Assembly (NCBI RefSeq): GCF_000820705.1
Contig: NZ_CCXI01000154.1
Coordinates: 1 to 64,000 of the forward strand
DNA length: 64,000 nt
Source: Clostridium polynesiense
GTDB lineage: Bacteria > Bacillota > Clostridia > Clostridiales > Clostridiaceae
Direction: 5' to 3'
Shown: positions 35,094 through 43,880 of the stretch, one piece after another
Position numbering within the stretch: position 1 is the stretch's first letter
Layout: every line of letters starts with the position of its first letter
Program-made: the position numbers and the translations under genes
Notes under the pieces: generated by a model
Seen by the model: the letters and a program-made list of their open reading frames with translations, nothing else
The model's database searches: none
What the model was told of the DNA's origin: nothing

Positions 35094-38000
35094 ATGATAA
35101 ATAATAATATTGAAGTTTTAACTTTAAAGAGTGAAAAGTTAAAATTTGATTTTCTTCCTTCAGGAGATATATATCAAATTTTAATGAAGGATATTTTAGT
35201 AAATCAATATGTAGGAAATTCTATTGATGGCTCTATTAATAATATTTTTCTCCGTGTTTATGAAGACGGAAAAAAAAGAACTGCTCCTCTTTTAGGAATT
35301 CATTCAAACAGTGTATTTTCTATAGGTGAAGAGGAAGTGGCATATGAGGGCGATTTTCTAGGAGTGAAATATAACATAAACCTTACTCTCAAAGAGGATA
35401 TATATTTTTATAATATTGAGCTTGATGGAAATGATAAGGAAGTAGATCTGATATATGGACAGGATCTCAGCCTTGCTCAAAAAGCAGGAACCTTAACCAA
35501 TGAGCTGTATGTGAGTCAATATTTAGGTCATTCTGTATTTAATAAAGATGGAAGCTATATTTTATGTTCCAGACAAAATATGGAGCAGAATGGAAGATAC
35601 CCTTACAGTCAGATGGGAGCAATAGGAGCAAAAGTTATAAAGTACAGCACTGATGCCATGCAGTTTTTTGGAAAGCAATATAAACTCACCAATGAACCGA
35701 TTATAATGCAGGAGGACCTTCCGGAAACAATTTATCAGTTTGAAATGGGATACATTGGACTTCAGACGGAAAAACTTTTTCTTAAAGGAAAAAAGAAAGC
35801 TGTAACCTTTTATGGATGTATCAAAGAGAATCATGAGACTGCTGTCAGAGAACCGGAATATCAGGAGGAAATAAGCAATTTCTATAAGACTTTTCAAAAG
35901 AGAGATGAAAAAAGTTCTCTAATGAGTCAGGAGAAAATAGAAAGGTCTAAGGACTTTGGACTTCCTCTTATTTCTCTGGATTTAGAAAAAGATGATATTG
36001 ATAAATATTTTCCTGCAAGAAAGCTTTTGGAGGAGAAGGAAGGAAAGCTGTTATCCTTCTTTACAGATAAACATAGTCATGTAGTGCTGAAAGATAAAGA
36101 GCTTCTCATGGAGAGGCCTCATGGACATATTATATTAACGGGAATAAACAAAGAGAGAATTAATGAGGAGATTATTGCTTCTACAAACTTTATTTACGGT
36201 GTGTTTAATTCTCAGCTGGTTGTAGGGAATACAAGCAGTCACAAGCTCCTATCCGTATCAAGAGGTTTACTTAATATATTTAAAAATTCTGGACAAAGGA
36301 TATATATAAACCATGAAGGGAGTTATCATCTTTTGGCTCTTCCTTCCCTATATGAGATGGGATTAAATTATAGCCGATGGTTTTACAAACTTTCAGGGGA
36401 TATAGTGATAGTTACGGTATTTTCTTCAATGGAAGGAACGGATATTACATTAGTCATAGAATCGGAGAAAGGGATTGCTTATGAATTTATAATAACCCAA
36501 CAGCTGGTTATGGGAGAAATGGAGTTTCAGGAGAATATTATATTGGAAAAGAAAGAAGACTCCATAATGATAATGGCGGATGAGAATAACATTATGAAGA
36601 AAGTATACCCTGATAGCTTTTATGAGATGAAGGTAATAGGGACAGAGTTTACCTTAAGCGATGACAGGATTTTTTTTAAAAAGGAAAAATGCTTTAATCC
36701 TGCTCTTATGACTATAAAAACAAATGCTGCCAATAAGGTTAAAGTTGTGATTTCAGGATACCTTAAAAGAAAGGAAGATGCAGCTGTTACAGTGCCGGAT
36801 TTTTTAGAGGAAAGGGATATGTATATTGATTACTATTCAGAGCTTATGAACCACTTCTTCTTAAAAACCAATGAGGAAAATCAGAGCATTAATAAGCTCA
36901 ATGAGATTCTCTGGTGGTATTCCCATAATGCTATGATACATTTTATCAGTCCCCATGGAATAGAGCAGCCTGGGGGAGCAGCTTGGGGAACTAGGGATGT
37001 ATGCCAGGGACCCTTTGAATATTTTATGGCCATGGGACATTTTAAGTTAGCCAGAGCGGTAATACTAAGGGTTTATGAAAATCAGTTTTTAGAAAGCGGA
37101 GAGTGGCCTCAGTGGTTTATGTTTGATAGCTATAATATAAGGCAATTTGATTCCCATGGAGATGTGGTGTTGTGGCCGTTAAAAATTCTGGGAGAGTATT
37201 TGAGGGTAACGGAGGATTTTTCTATATTAGATGAACAGATCCACTATCATAATGATAAAGATGGCAGCAGATCTCTCCATAAAGAAAGTCTATTTAATCA
37301 TATGAAGGGAGCTTTAAAAAGCATTGAAGATAGATTTATAAAAGGAACGAGTTTAATATCCTATGCCGGAGGTGATTGGGATGACACCCTCCAGCCGATC
37401 AGTGATGAGCTGAAAAAATCACTTGTAAGCAGCTGGACTGTAGCTTTAACCTATCAGATATTAAATATCCTAGGAAAGCAATTGAAAAGCTATAACGGTG
37501 AAATATCCTCAAAATTATCAAAAATGGCGGAAAATATAAAAGGAGATTTTAATAAGTATCTTATAAGGAATGGAATAATTCCTGGGTTTGTAAGGGTACG
37601 GAAGGATGAAAGTCTTGAATATATGCTTCACCCGGAAGATAGGGTTACAGGTATTTCATATAGACTGCTTCCAATGATCAGAAGCATTATAAGCGAGCTG
37701 GCAAGTAAAGAACAGGCTGATAAAAACCTAAGGATAATAGATGATAATCTTATGTGTCCTGACGGAGTAAGGCTCATGAGTAATCCGGCTAATTACAAAG
37801 GCGGTGTAAGCACTATTTTTAAACGGGCAGAACAGGCTGCAAATGTAGGAAGAGAAATAGGACTTATGTATGTTCATGCTCACATAAGGTACATCGAGGC
37901 CATGGCAAAGCTCGGCTTAGGGGAAAGAGGATGGGATGCATTAGAAACTATAAATCCTATACTTATTCAATCTAAAGTGAAAAATGCCGAACTCCGTCAA

Positions 38001-38444
38001 AGTAACTGCTACTTCAGCAGCTCAGATGCCGACTTTAACAACCGCTATGACTTTCAGGAAAATTATAATGCTGTTAAAGAAGGAGAAATAGGTGTTAAGG
38101 GGGGCTGGAGAATATATTCCAGCGGACCGGGAATATATATTAATCAGCTTATAACAAAGCTTTTAGGTGTTCAGATTGGTGAAAAGTCTCTTATTCTATC
38201 CCCTACACTTCCTAAAAAGCTTAATGGGATGAGTTTTAATTTTGATATATTTGGTAAAAAATCTTGCTTTAAATATAATATTGGGAAGGAAAAAGGAAGT
38301 ATATATAAGGTCCTTATAAATGGTTTTGAAATTACCGGAATGGAGCACAGAAATATTTATGGTAAGACTGAAATGTTATTTAAACGAGAAGCTATAGAAA
38401 AATATATTGTTCAAGAAAATATAATAGAAATATATATATCATAA
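35094..38444 (+). CDS. GH94-clan glycan phosphorylase (GH149/GH161-like length)
   Basis: The protein has 1116 residues. The second half has the (alpha/alpha)6 barrel of phosphorylases: WGTRDVCQGPFE, GEWPQWFMFD, HGDVVLWPL and GGDWDD (Asp761 to Asp764), the counterpart of the GDWND catalytic block of cellobiose phosphorylase. The N-terminal ~600 residues are beta-sandwich. Classic GH94 enzymes are ~800 residues; ~1100 fits GH149 or GH161 beta-1,3-glucan phosphorylases better, though that assignment is by length and recall. It has no signal peptide. With GH3 it would degrade beta-glucan oligosaccharides and yield glucose 1-phosphate. Confidence 0.78.
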   Translation: MINNNIEVLTLKSEKLKFDFLPSGDIYQILMKDILVNQYVGNSIDGSINNIFLRVYEDGKKRTAPLLGIHSNSVFSIGEEEVAYEGDFLGVKYNINLTLKEDIYFYNIELDGNDKEVDLIYGQDLSLAQKAGTLTNELYVSQYLGHSVFNKDGSYILCSRQNMEQNGRYPYSQMGAIGAKVIKYSTDAMQFFGKQYKLTNEPIIMQEDLPETIYQFEMGYIGLQTEKLFLKGKKKAVTFYGCIKENHETAVREPEYQEEISNFYKTFQKRDEKSSLMSQEKIERSKDFGLPLISLDLEKDDIDKYFPARKLLEEKEGKLLSFFTDKHSHVVLKDKELLMERPHGHIILTGINKERINEEIIASTNFIYGVFNSQLVVGNTSSHKLLSVSRGLLNIFKNSGQRIYINHEGSYHLLALPSLYEMGLNYSRWFYKLSGDIVIVTVFSSMEGTDITLVIESEKGIAYEFIITQQLVMGEMEFQENIILEKKEDSIMIMADENNIMKKVYPDSFYEMKVIGTEFTLSDDRIFFKKEKCFNPALMTIKTNAANKVKVVISGYLKRKEDAAVTVPDFLEERDMYIDYYSELMNHFFLKTNEENQSINKLNEILWWYSHNAMIHFISPHGIEQPGGAAWGTRDVCQGPFEYFMAMGHFKLARAVILRVYENQFLESGEWPQWFMFDSYNIRQFDSHGDVVLWPLKILGEYLRVTEDFSILDEQIHYHNDKDGSRSLHKESLFNHMKGALKSIEDRFIKGTSLISYAGGDWDDTLQPISDELKKSLVSSWTVALTYQILNILGKQLKSYNGEISSKLSKMAENIKGDFNKYLIRNGIIPGFVRVRKDESLEYMLHPEDRVTGISYRLLPMIRSIISELASKEQADKNLRIIDDNLMCPDGVRLMSNPANYKGGVSTIFKRAEQAANVGREIGLMYVHAHIRYIEAMAKLGLGERGWDALETINPILIQSKVKNAELRQSNCYFSSSDADFNNRYDFQENYNAVKEGEIGVKGGWRIYSSGPGIYINQLITKLLGVQIGEKSLILSPTLPKKLNGMSFNFDIFGKKSCFKYNIGKEKGSIYKVLINGFEITGMEHRNIYGKTEMLFKREAIEKYIVQENIIEIYIS

Positions 38445-38473
38445 GAGTATGAAAATATAAGAATTAAATTATG

Positions 38474-38512
38474 GTGCAGGATTTTTCTCAGGAGAAATCC
38501 TGCACTTTGTGT
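38474..38512 (+). terminator. Terminator of first glycan operon
   Basis: GTGCAGGATTT (38474-38484) pairs perfectly with AAATCCTGCAC (38495-38505), followed by TTTGTG. Confidence 0.8.
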
Positions 38513-38732
38513 TAAGCTCTACTGGTCTTTCAGATTTTATGGATAATAAACTAATATGTATACAATAAACCTATATAATTCGTAATGATGCTATACAACA
38601 TATCTATATAATACACATAAATATGGAAAATAATATAAGAAAATATTATATTTTTATAAATAATCACAAAAACTATGCTGAATTTTGTACAAATTTGCTG
38701 AAAAATGCAGTTTAAATCCTGTTGATATATTT
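38513..38732. other. AT-rich intergenic region
   Basis: The sequence between the terminator and the promoter area of the second ABC operon contains many TATA-like runs and no open frame with a ribosome site. Nothing else was seen. Confidence 0.4.
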
Positions 38733-38757
38733 TATAATTAAATTGTAAATGTTTACT
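38733..38757 (+). promoter_or_regulatory. -10 box and operator of second ABC operon
   Basis: TATAAT (38733-38738) is followed by TGTAAATGTTTACT (38744-38757), a near-palindrome just downstream, around the expected transcription start. No good -35 box is present. The related site at 28670 upstream of the first operon suggests shared control. Confidence 0.5.
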
Positions 38758-38837
38758 GAACAAAGTAACAGAAAAAACATAATTACTTTATTTCAGTAAG
38801 TATATTACTAATTGAATTAATAAGAGGTGGATGATTT

Positions 38838-40154
38838 ATGAAGAGAAAAACATTCAAGGTTTTATCATTGGTAACTGTTTTTGCTATTTTTATCACTGCT
38901 TTAACAGGTTGCGGAAAACAACAGGGAAATGTTGGAGCAAGCTCCGATAAGCCTGTTGAGATCACCTTCTGGCATGTATACTCAGAAAATTTCGGTGCTC
39001 CAGTAATCACTGAAATGGTAGATGCCTTTAATAAATCTCAAGATAAGATAGTTGTTAAGGAAGTTTATAATCCTGACATGTATCCCGGATTAATGCAGAA
39101 TCTTCAGGCAGAAGTGGCATCAGGGAATTCACCATCTATCGTAATGATAGGCTACAACTATTTAAAGTACTTTGCAGCAAACTTTAATTATACAAGTCCT
39201 GAAGAAATAGTTAATAAGTATTTCCCAGAGGACAAGGACTATTTGAAAAATACATATTTAGATAATATTTTAAGTCTTGCAAGAGTAGATGATAAGCAGA
39301 TAGGTATACCTTTCTCCATAAGTACTCCAATAATCTACTACAATGCTGAGCTTTTCAAAAAAGCAGGCTTAGATCCTGACAATCCTCCAAAAACCTGGAA
39401 TGAAGTAAGAGCTGCAGCTAAGCAGATTACTGAAAAGACAGGTGAATATGGTTTCTACATGCAGGAATATGCAGATAACTGGGCTGTTCAGGGATTACTT
39501 GAAGGTAATGGAGCTGAAATACTTTCTAAAGACGGAAAGGCCGCTTTTGCATCTGATAAAGGAGTAGAAGCTTATCAGCTTTTAGCAGACATGGTACTTA
39601 AAGATAAGAGTGCTCTTCACATAACTGCAGATGAAGGTATACAAGCCTTCATAAACGGTAAAGTTGGTATGCTTTGCGGAAGCAGTGCAAAGATCGGAAC
39701 AGTTTCAACAGCAGCTAAGTTTGACTTAAGAGGAGCAGAATTCCCTTTATTTGATGGTCAAGAAAGAAGAATCCCTGCAGGTGGTAACTTCCTTCCAATA
39801 ATGGCACAAAAGGAAGAAGAGCAGAAGGCTGCTTGGGAGTTCATTAAATTCATAATGCAGCCTGAATGGTTAGCTAAATGGTCAAAAAATACAGGATATC
39901 TTCCACCAAGAGAAGATGTAGCTAATGATCCTAATGGTCTTAAAACTTATATAGAAGAAAATCAGCTTATGGGAATAGCCTTTAAGGAAATGAGCGGTAT
40001 TTATTCATGGGTTGCCTTCCCAGGAGATGTAGGAACTCAGGCAGAACAGCTCTTTGCAGATACCAGAGATAAGATTTTAGATGGCAGCGTTTCCGTTAAA
40101 GATGCTTTAACCTCTGCCCAGGATCAGCTTAATAAATTGCTTAAAGAACAATAA
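38838..40154 (+). CDS. ABC sugar-binding lipoprotein, UgpB-like
   Basis: This 438-aa protein has a lipobox LTGC (Cys25). Mature regions EITFWHVYSENFG and the later IPAGGNFLPIMAQKEEEQ resemble UgpB-type binding proteins for sugars or glycerol phosphate. It begins an operon with two permeases, an ATPase, a sugar isomerase and a YesMN system. No phosphodiesterase accompanies it, so a carbohydrate ligand is more likely than glycerol 3-phosphate. Confidence 0.9.
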   Translation: MKRKTFKVLSLVTVFAIFITALTGCGKQQGNVGASSDKPVEITFWHVYSENFGAPVITEMVDAFNKSQDKIVVKEVYNPDMYPGLMQNLQAEVASGNSPSIVMIGYNYLKYFAANFNYTSPEEIVNKYFPEDKDYLKNTYLDNILSLARVDDKQIGIPFSISTPIIYYNAELFKKAGLDPDNPPKTWNEVRAAAKQITEKTGEYGFYMQEYADNWAVQGLLEGNGAEILSKDGKAAFASDKGVEAYQLLADMVLKDKSALHITADEGIQAFINGKVGMLCGSSAKIGTVSTAAKFDLRGAEFPLFDGQERRIPAGGNFLPIMAQKEEEQKAAWEFIKFIMQPEWLAKWSKNTGYLPPREDVANDPNGLKTYIEENQLMGIAFKEMSGIYSWVAFPGDVGTQAEQLFADTRDKILDGSVSVKDALTSAQDQLNKLLKEQ

Positions 40155-40174
40155 TTACAATAATAAAAATAAAG

Positions 40175-40198
40175 AAAGGGCAGGTTTACCTGCCTTTT
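40175..40198 (+). terminator. Hairpin between binding protein and permease
   Basis: The arms AAAGGGCAGGT and ACCTGCCTTTT give an 11-bp stem (one G-T) with a 2-base nominal loop and a T4 end. A partial terminator after a binding-protein gene keeps that protein in excess over the permeases. Confidence 0.7.
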
Positions 40199-40223
40199 CA
40201 TGTAGAAAGGAGAATAATTCCTG

Positions 40224-41126
40224 ATGAAGCACAAAAGATTTAAACAGGAAAAAAGAGAAGCTATTTTAGGCTGGAGCTTTATACTCCCTGCAACTGCAGC
40301 CTTTGTGGTGTTTATGTTCTGGCCACTCATTTATACCTTTTACTTAAGCTTTTTTAAATGGAACATGGTGTCACCTAATAAGCAGCAGGTTGGTCTTAAA
40401 AATTATATAGATTTGCTGACCTCTCCTCTTACTTATCAGCTGCTTTGGAATACTTTAATCTTTGTAGCTATACTTATATGCTTAAACTTTGTCCTTCCTT
40501 ATATTCTTGCATATATCAATACCTTTGTGATGAATAAAGGAAAGGGAATATATAAAACACTGCTCTTTATTCCAAGCTTGATTTCTTTGGTGGTAGGAGC
40601 TATATCACTGCAGTTTATTTTTAACCCTATATCAGGACCTATAGGTACAATACTTAGAGGCTTTGGAATTACCATGCCCTCATGGTCTAAAACTGCAGGT
40701 CTAGTTATTTTGGTTATCAGCCTTGTGGCGGTGCTTAAAGCCTTTGGATATAACTTTTTGGTGCTCCTTTCCGGAATGAGCTCTGTATCTCCTGAGCTTA
40801 TTGAAGCTGCAAGATTAGAAAAGACACCAAAGAGAAAAATATTTTCAAAGATAGTAATGCCTTTGACATCATCAACAGCTATATATGTACTTATAATAAG
40901 TGTAGTTCAAGGTATGCAGTATGTATTTACACCTACAAAGGTTCTTACCCAAGGTGGTCCAAATCATCAAAGCTCCAACATAATTTATGGAGTCTACGAG
41001 GAAGCATTTACCTATTATAGCACCGGAAGAGCTTCTGCCCTTTCCATTATGGCTATGCTCATCTTCCTTATACTTTTATTTCTAGAATTCAAATATGTTG
41101 AAAGGGGTATATACTATGAAAACTAA
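40224..41126 (+). CDS. ABC sugar permease, UgpA-like
   Basis: This 300-aa protein has six helices with the loop EAARLEKTPKRKIFSKIVMP, the EAA docking site. AGAAAGGAG precedes the ATG. The final 11 bases overlap the next permease gene. Confidence 0.9.
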   Translation: MKHKRFKQEKREAILGWSFILPATAAFVVFMFWPLIYTFYLSFFKWNMVSPNKQQVGLKNYIDLLTSPLTYQLLWNTLIFVAILICLNFVLPYILAYINTFVMNKGKGIYKTLLFIPSLISLVVGAISLQFIFNPISGPIGTILRGFGITMPSWSKTAGLVILVISLVAVLKAFGYNFLVLLSGMSSVSPELIEAARLEKTPKRKIFSKIVMPLTSSTAIYVLIISVVQGMQYVFTPTKVLTQGGPNHQSSNIIYGVYEEAFTYYSTGRASALSIMAMLIFLILLFLEFKYVERGIYYEN

Positions 41127-41940
41127 TAGACATGAATTTATTTATCACTTAATTTTTATGGTTATTGTAGCATTATCTCTTTATCCCATTATATATGCCA
41201 TTGGTACATCTTTTAAAACCTTAAGTGATGCCTTTAGCAATACTTTATCTGTAATACCCAAGGAGTTTACTTTAGATGCTTATAAAAATGTGCTGGAAAA
41301 GATACCTTTGGTGAAGATCACATTAAACACCTTCATCATAGCTACTATAGTTACGGTATTTAAGCTTATAACAGGAGTGTTTGCTGCTTACAGCTTTGCC
41401 TTTTTTGAATTCAAAGGCAAGAAAATCATGTATTTTATTCTTATAAGTACCATGTTTATACCTTTTACCGTTACTATGATTCCTAACTTTATCACTATAG
41501 CTGAAGTGGGGCTTAGAGATAACATATTAGGGGTTGCTCTTCCTCAGCTTGCAGATGCTACGGGAATATTTCTTTTAAGACAGCATATGAGAGGAATACC
41601 AAAGTCCCTTTTAGAAGTGGCAAAGCTAGAAAAAACCTCACATTTTAAAATATTAAGAAGTATTGTAGTGCCTATTATCAAGCCTGCGATATTATCTATA
41701 GGTATTATTTTCTTTATTAATTCATGGAATGAATATGTATGGCCTGCACTTATCCTAAAAAGTACAGATAACTACACTCTATCTTTAGCACTTCAGATGT
41801 TTGTAAGTTCAGAGGGCGGTACTGATATCCCTGTAGCTATGGCTATATCGGTTTTAACCATGATTCTGCCTCTTACTATATATGCATTCTGCCAAAAATA
41901 CATAATTAATACCTTTGCACAGTCAGGCATCAAGGGTTAG
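41116..41940 (+). CDS. ABC sugar permease, UgpE-like
   Basis: This 274-aa protein has six helices and the EAA-type loop LLEVAKLEKTSHFKILRSIV. ATG 41116 is chosen because GAAAGGGG lies upstream; the ORF could extend to a TTG at 41095 inside the previous gene. It partners with the 40224 product. Confidence 0.9.
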   Translation: MKTNRHEFIYHLIFMVIVALSLYPIIYAIGTSFKTLSDAFSNTLSVIPKEFTLDAYKNVLEKIPLVKITLNTFIIATIVTVFKLITGVFAAYSFAFFEFKGKKIMYFILISTMFIPFTVTMIPNFITIAEVGLRDNILGVALPQLADATGIFLLRQHMRGIPKSLLEVAKLEKTSHFKILRSIVVPIIKPAILSIGIIFFINSWNEYVWPALILKSTDNYTLSLALQMFVSSEGGTDIPVAMAISVLTMILPLTIYAFCQKYIINTFAQSGIKG

Positions 41941-41960
41941 ATAATAAGGGGGTTAAACTA

Positions 41961-43052
41961 ATGTATAGTATAAAATTTGAAAATGTAAGCAAAAGCTTTG
42001 GAAAAACTAAGGTTATAAACAATTTAAATCTTAATATTAAAAAAGGAGAAAGAATGATCCTCCTTGGACAATCCGGCTGCGGCAAATCTACTATATTAAG
42101 GATGATAAGCGGTCTTGAAACTATAACCTCAGGAGATTTATATTTAAACGGGGAAAGAGCTAATGACATTGACAGCGGTGACAGAAGTATAGCTATGGTT
42201 TTCCAAAACTATGCTTTATTCCCTCACATGACTATTACGGAAAACATAGGCTATGGTTTAAAGATAAATAAAGAGAAAAAAGAGGTAATAAAGGAAAGGG
42301 TAGATGAGGCTGTTAGAATCTTAAACTTAGAAGGTCTGGAGGGAAGGTACCCCAGAGAACTTTCCGGAGGTCAGAGGCAGAGGGTTGCTCTGGCAAGAGC
42401 TTTGGTTAAAAGAGGAGACTTTTTCCTTTTAGATGAGCCATTATCAAACCTTGATGCCCAGCTTAGAGGACATGCCAGAAAGGAGCTTGTAAAAATACAC
42501 GAAATGTACAAGCAAACCTTCATATATGTAACTCACGACCAGGTGGAAGCAATGACTATAGGGGACAGAATTGCTCTTATGAATCAGGGAGATCTTCAGA
42601 TGCTTGATACTCCTCATAACGTATATCACAGACCTTCAAACATTTTCGTTGCAACCTTTATAGGTTCTCCTTCTATGAATATAATTCCTGTAAATATAGA
42701 GGGAAATGAACTTATCATCGGGGACAACCGAATAAAGCTTCCTGAGATATGGTTAAAGCATATAAATAACTCTGGCTCAAAGAAACTGAAAATGGGTATA
42801 AGACCGGAGGATGTGGTTTTAAGCGCTACACCGGGAGAATATTCATTGCCTGTAGAGATAAAATACATAGAGGATTACGGAAATCGTATAGGTTTCTATT
42901 TTAATATTCATGAGGATGAGGTTATATCCATAATGTCTGAAGGAGATTTCAGCCGTAATGCTAAGGTTTACTGGAATGTAAAGGTAAATAAGCTGCACTT
43001 TTTTGATAGTGAAACAACTAATTCTATAGGATATCCATCAGAAATCAAATAG
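41961..43052 (+). CDS. ABC sugar transporter ATPase, UgpC/MalK-like
   Basis: This 363-aa ATPase has Walker A LGQSGCGKST (35-44), the signature LSGGQRQR (~134), Walker B FLLDEPLSNLD (~154) and a C-terminal OB-fold regulatory region (MGIRPEDV). Proteins of this type are often shared by several sugar transporters. It could also serve the 30136/31055 permeases, whose operon lacks an ATPase. Confidence 0.93.
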   Translation: MYSIKFENVSKSFGKTKVINNLNLNIKKGERMILLGQSGCGKSTILRMISGLETITSGDLYLNGERANDIDSGDRSIAMVFQNYALFPHMTITENIGYGLKINKEKKEVIKERVDEAVRILNLEGLEGRYPRELSGGQRQRVALARALVKRGDFFLLDEPLSNLDAQLRGHARKELVKIHEMYKQTFIYVTHDQVEAMTIGDRIALMNQGDLQMLDTPHNVYHRPSNIFVATFIGSPSMNIIPVNIEGNELIIGDNRIKLPEIWLKHINNSGSKKLKMGIRPEDVVLSATPGEYSLPVEIKYIEDYGNRIGFYFNIHEDEVISIMSEGDFSRNAKVYWNVKVNKLHFFDSETTNSIGYPSEIK

Positions 43053-43063
43053 GAGATGATTAA

Positions 43064-43858
43064 ATGAAGTTTTATGTTAGTTCACTGCTTATGGGCATGT
43101 CTAAGATGGAGGAGCTGGCAGAATGGATTAATAATGAAGCCATGGAGGATGTGGGTGTAGAATTAATTGCCTTCACCCACAATGAAGCATATTGGGAAAG
43201 GCTTTTAAAGGTATTAGATAATATAAGCTGTCCAGTTACATTTCACGGTCCTTATATTGGGGTTGAAGCCACTTATCCTGAAGGAACTGAAGAATATAAC
43301 TGGATGATAGAAAGCTATGACAGGGTATTTGCTCTTGCAAAAAAGCATAAGGTGAATCATATAGTTTTCCACTACACTCAAAAATTCTACAGTGAAGAAG
43401 ATAGGAAGGCAGTTCAGGAAATAAGCTATAAGAATATAAAAACCCTTATGAAGATGGCTGAAGATTACGGAGTAAATATGCTTATAGAAAACCTTCCAAT
43501 ACCTAAGGGAAAGATACCTCTATACACTAATGAGGAGTATTCAGAGTTATTTGAAAGACTTCCTGAGGCTAAATCCATAATAGATATTGGACATGCTAAT
43601 ATGAACGGATTAAATTTAGATGATTTTCTTAAGAACCACGGAAGTAAGGTAAAAGCGTATCATTTTCATAATAATAACGGAGAAAAGGATCTGCACAACA
43701 GTTTTTTAGAAGGGACTTTTGACTATAAAGAATTTGTTGTAAAATATAAAGAGAATACGCCAAATGCCGACATAGTTCTTGAATATGAGCCTCATGTAAA
43801 AATAACTTTTGAGGAATTAAAAGAACAATTAAAATTACTTAAAAAAATGTTTGCATAA
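43064..43858 (+). CDS. Sugar phosphate isomerase/epimerase (AP-endonuclease-2 fold)
   Basis: This 264-aa TIM barrel has the expected metal ligands: TFHGPYIG, VFHYTQKF, ENLP, DIGHANMNG, AYHFHNNNGEKD and LEYEPH. This order matches the xylose-isomerase-like TIM-barrel family. It would isomerise or epimerise a sugar brought in by the operon's transporter. AGGAGATG precedes the ATG. Confidence 0.85.
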   Translation: MKFYVSSLLMGMSKMEELAEWINNEAMEDVGVELIAFTHNEAYWERLLKVLDNISCPVTFHGPYIGVEATYPEGTEEYNWMIESYDRVFALAKKHKVNHIVFHYTQKFYSEEDRKAVQEISYKNIKTLMKMAEDYGVNMLIENLPIPKGKIPLYTNEEYSELFERLPEAKSIIDIGHANMNGLNLDDFLKNHGSKVKAYHFHNNNGEKDLHNSFLEGTFDYKEFVVKYKENTPNADIVLEYEPHVKITFEELKEQLKLLKKMFA

Positions 43859-43880
43859 GCACATTTAAGGAGAAAGATCC

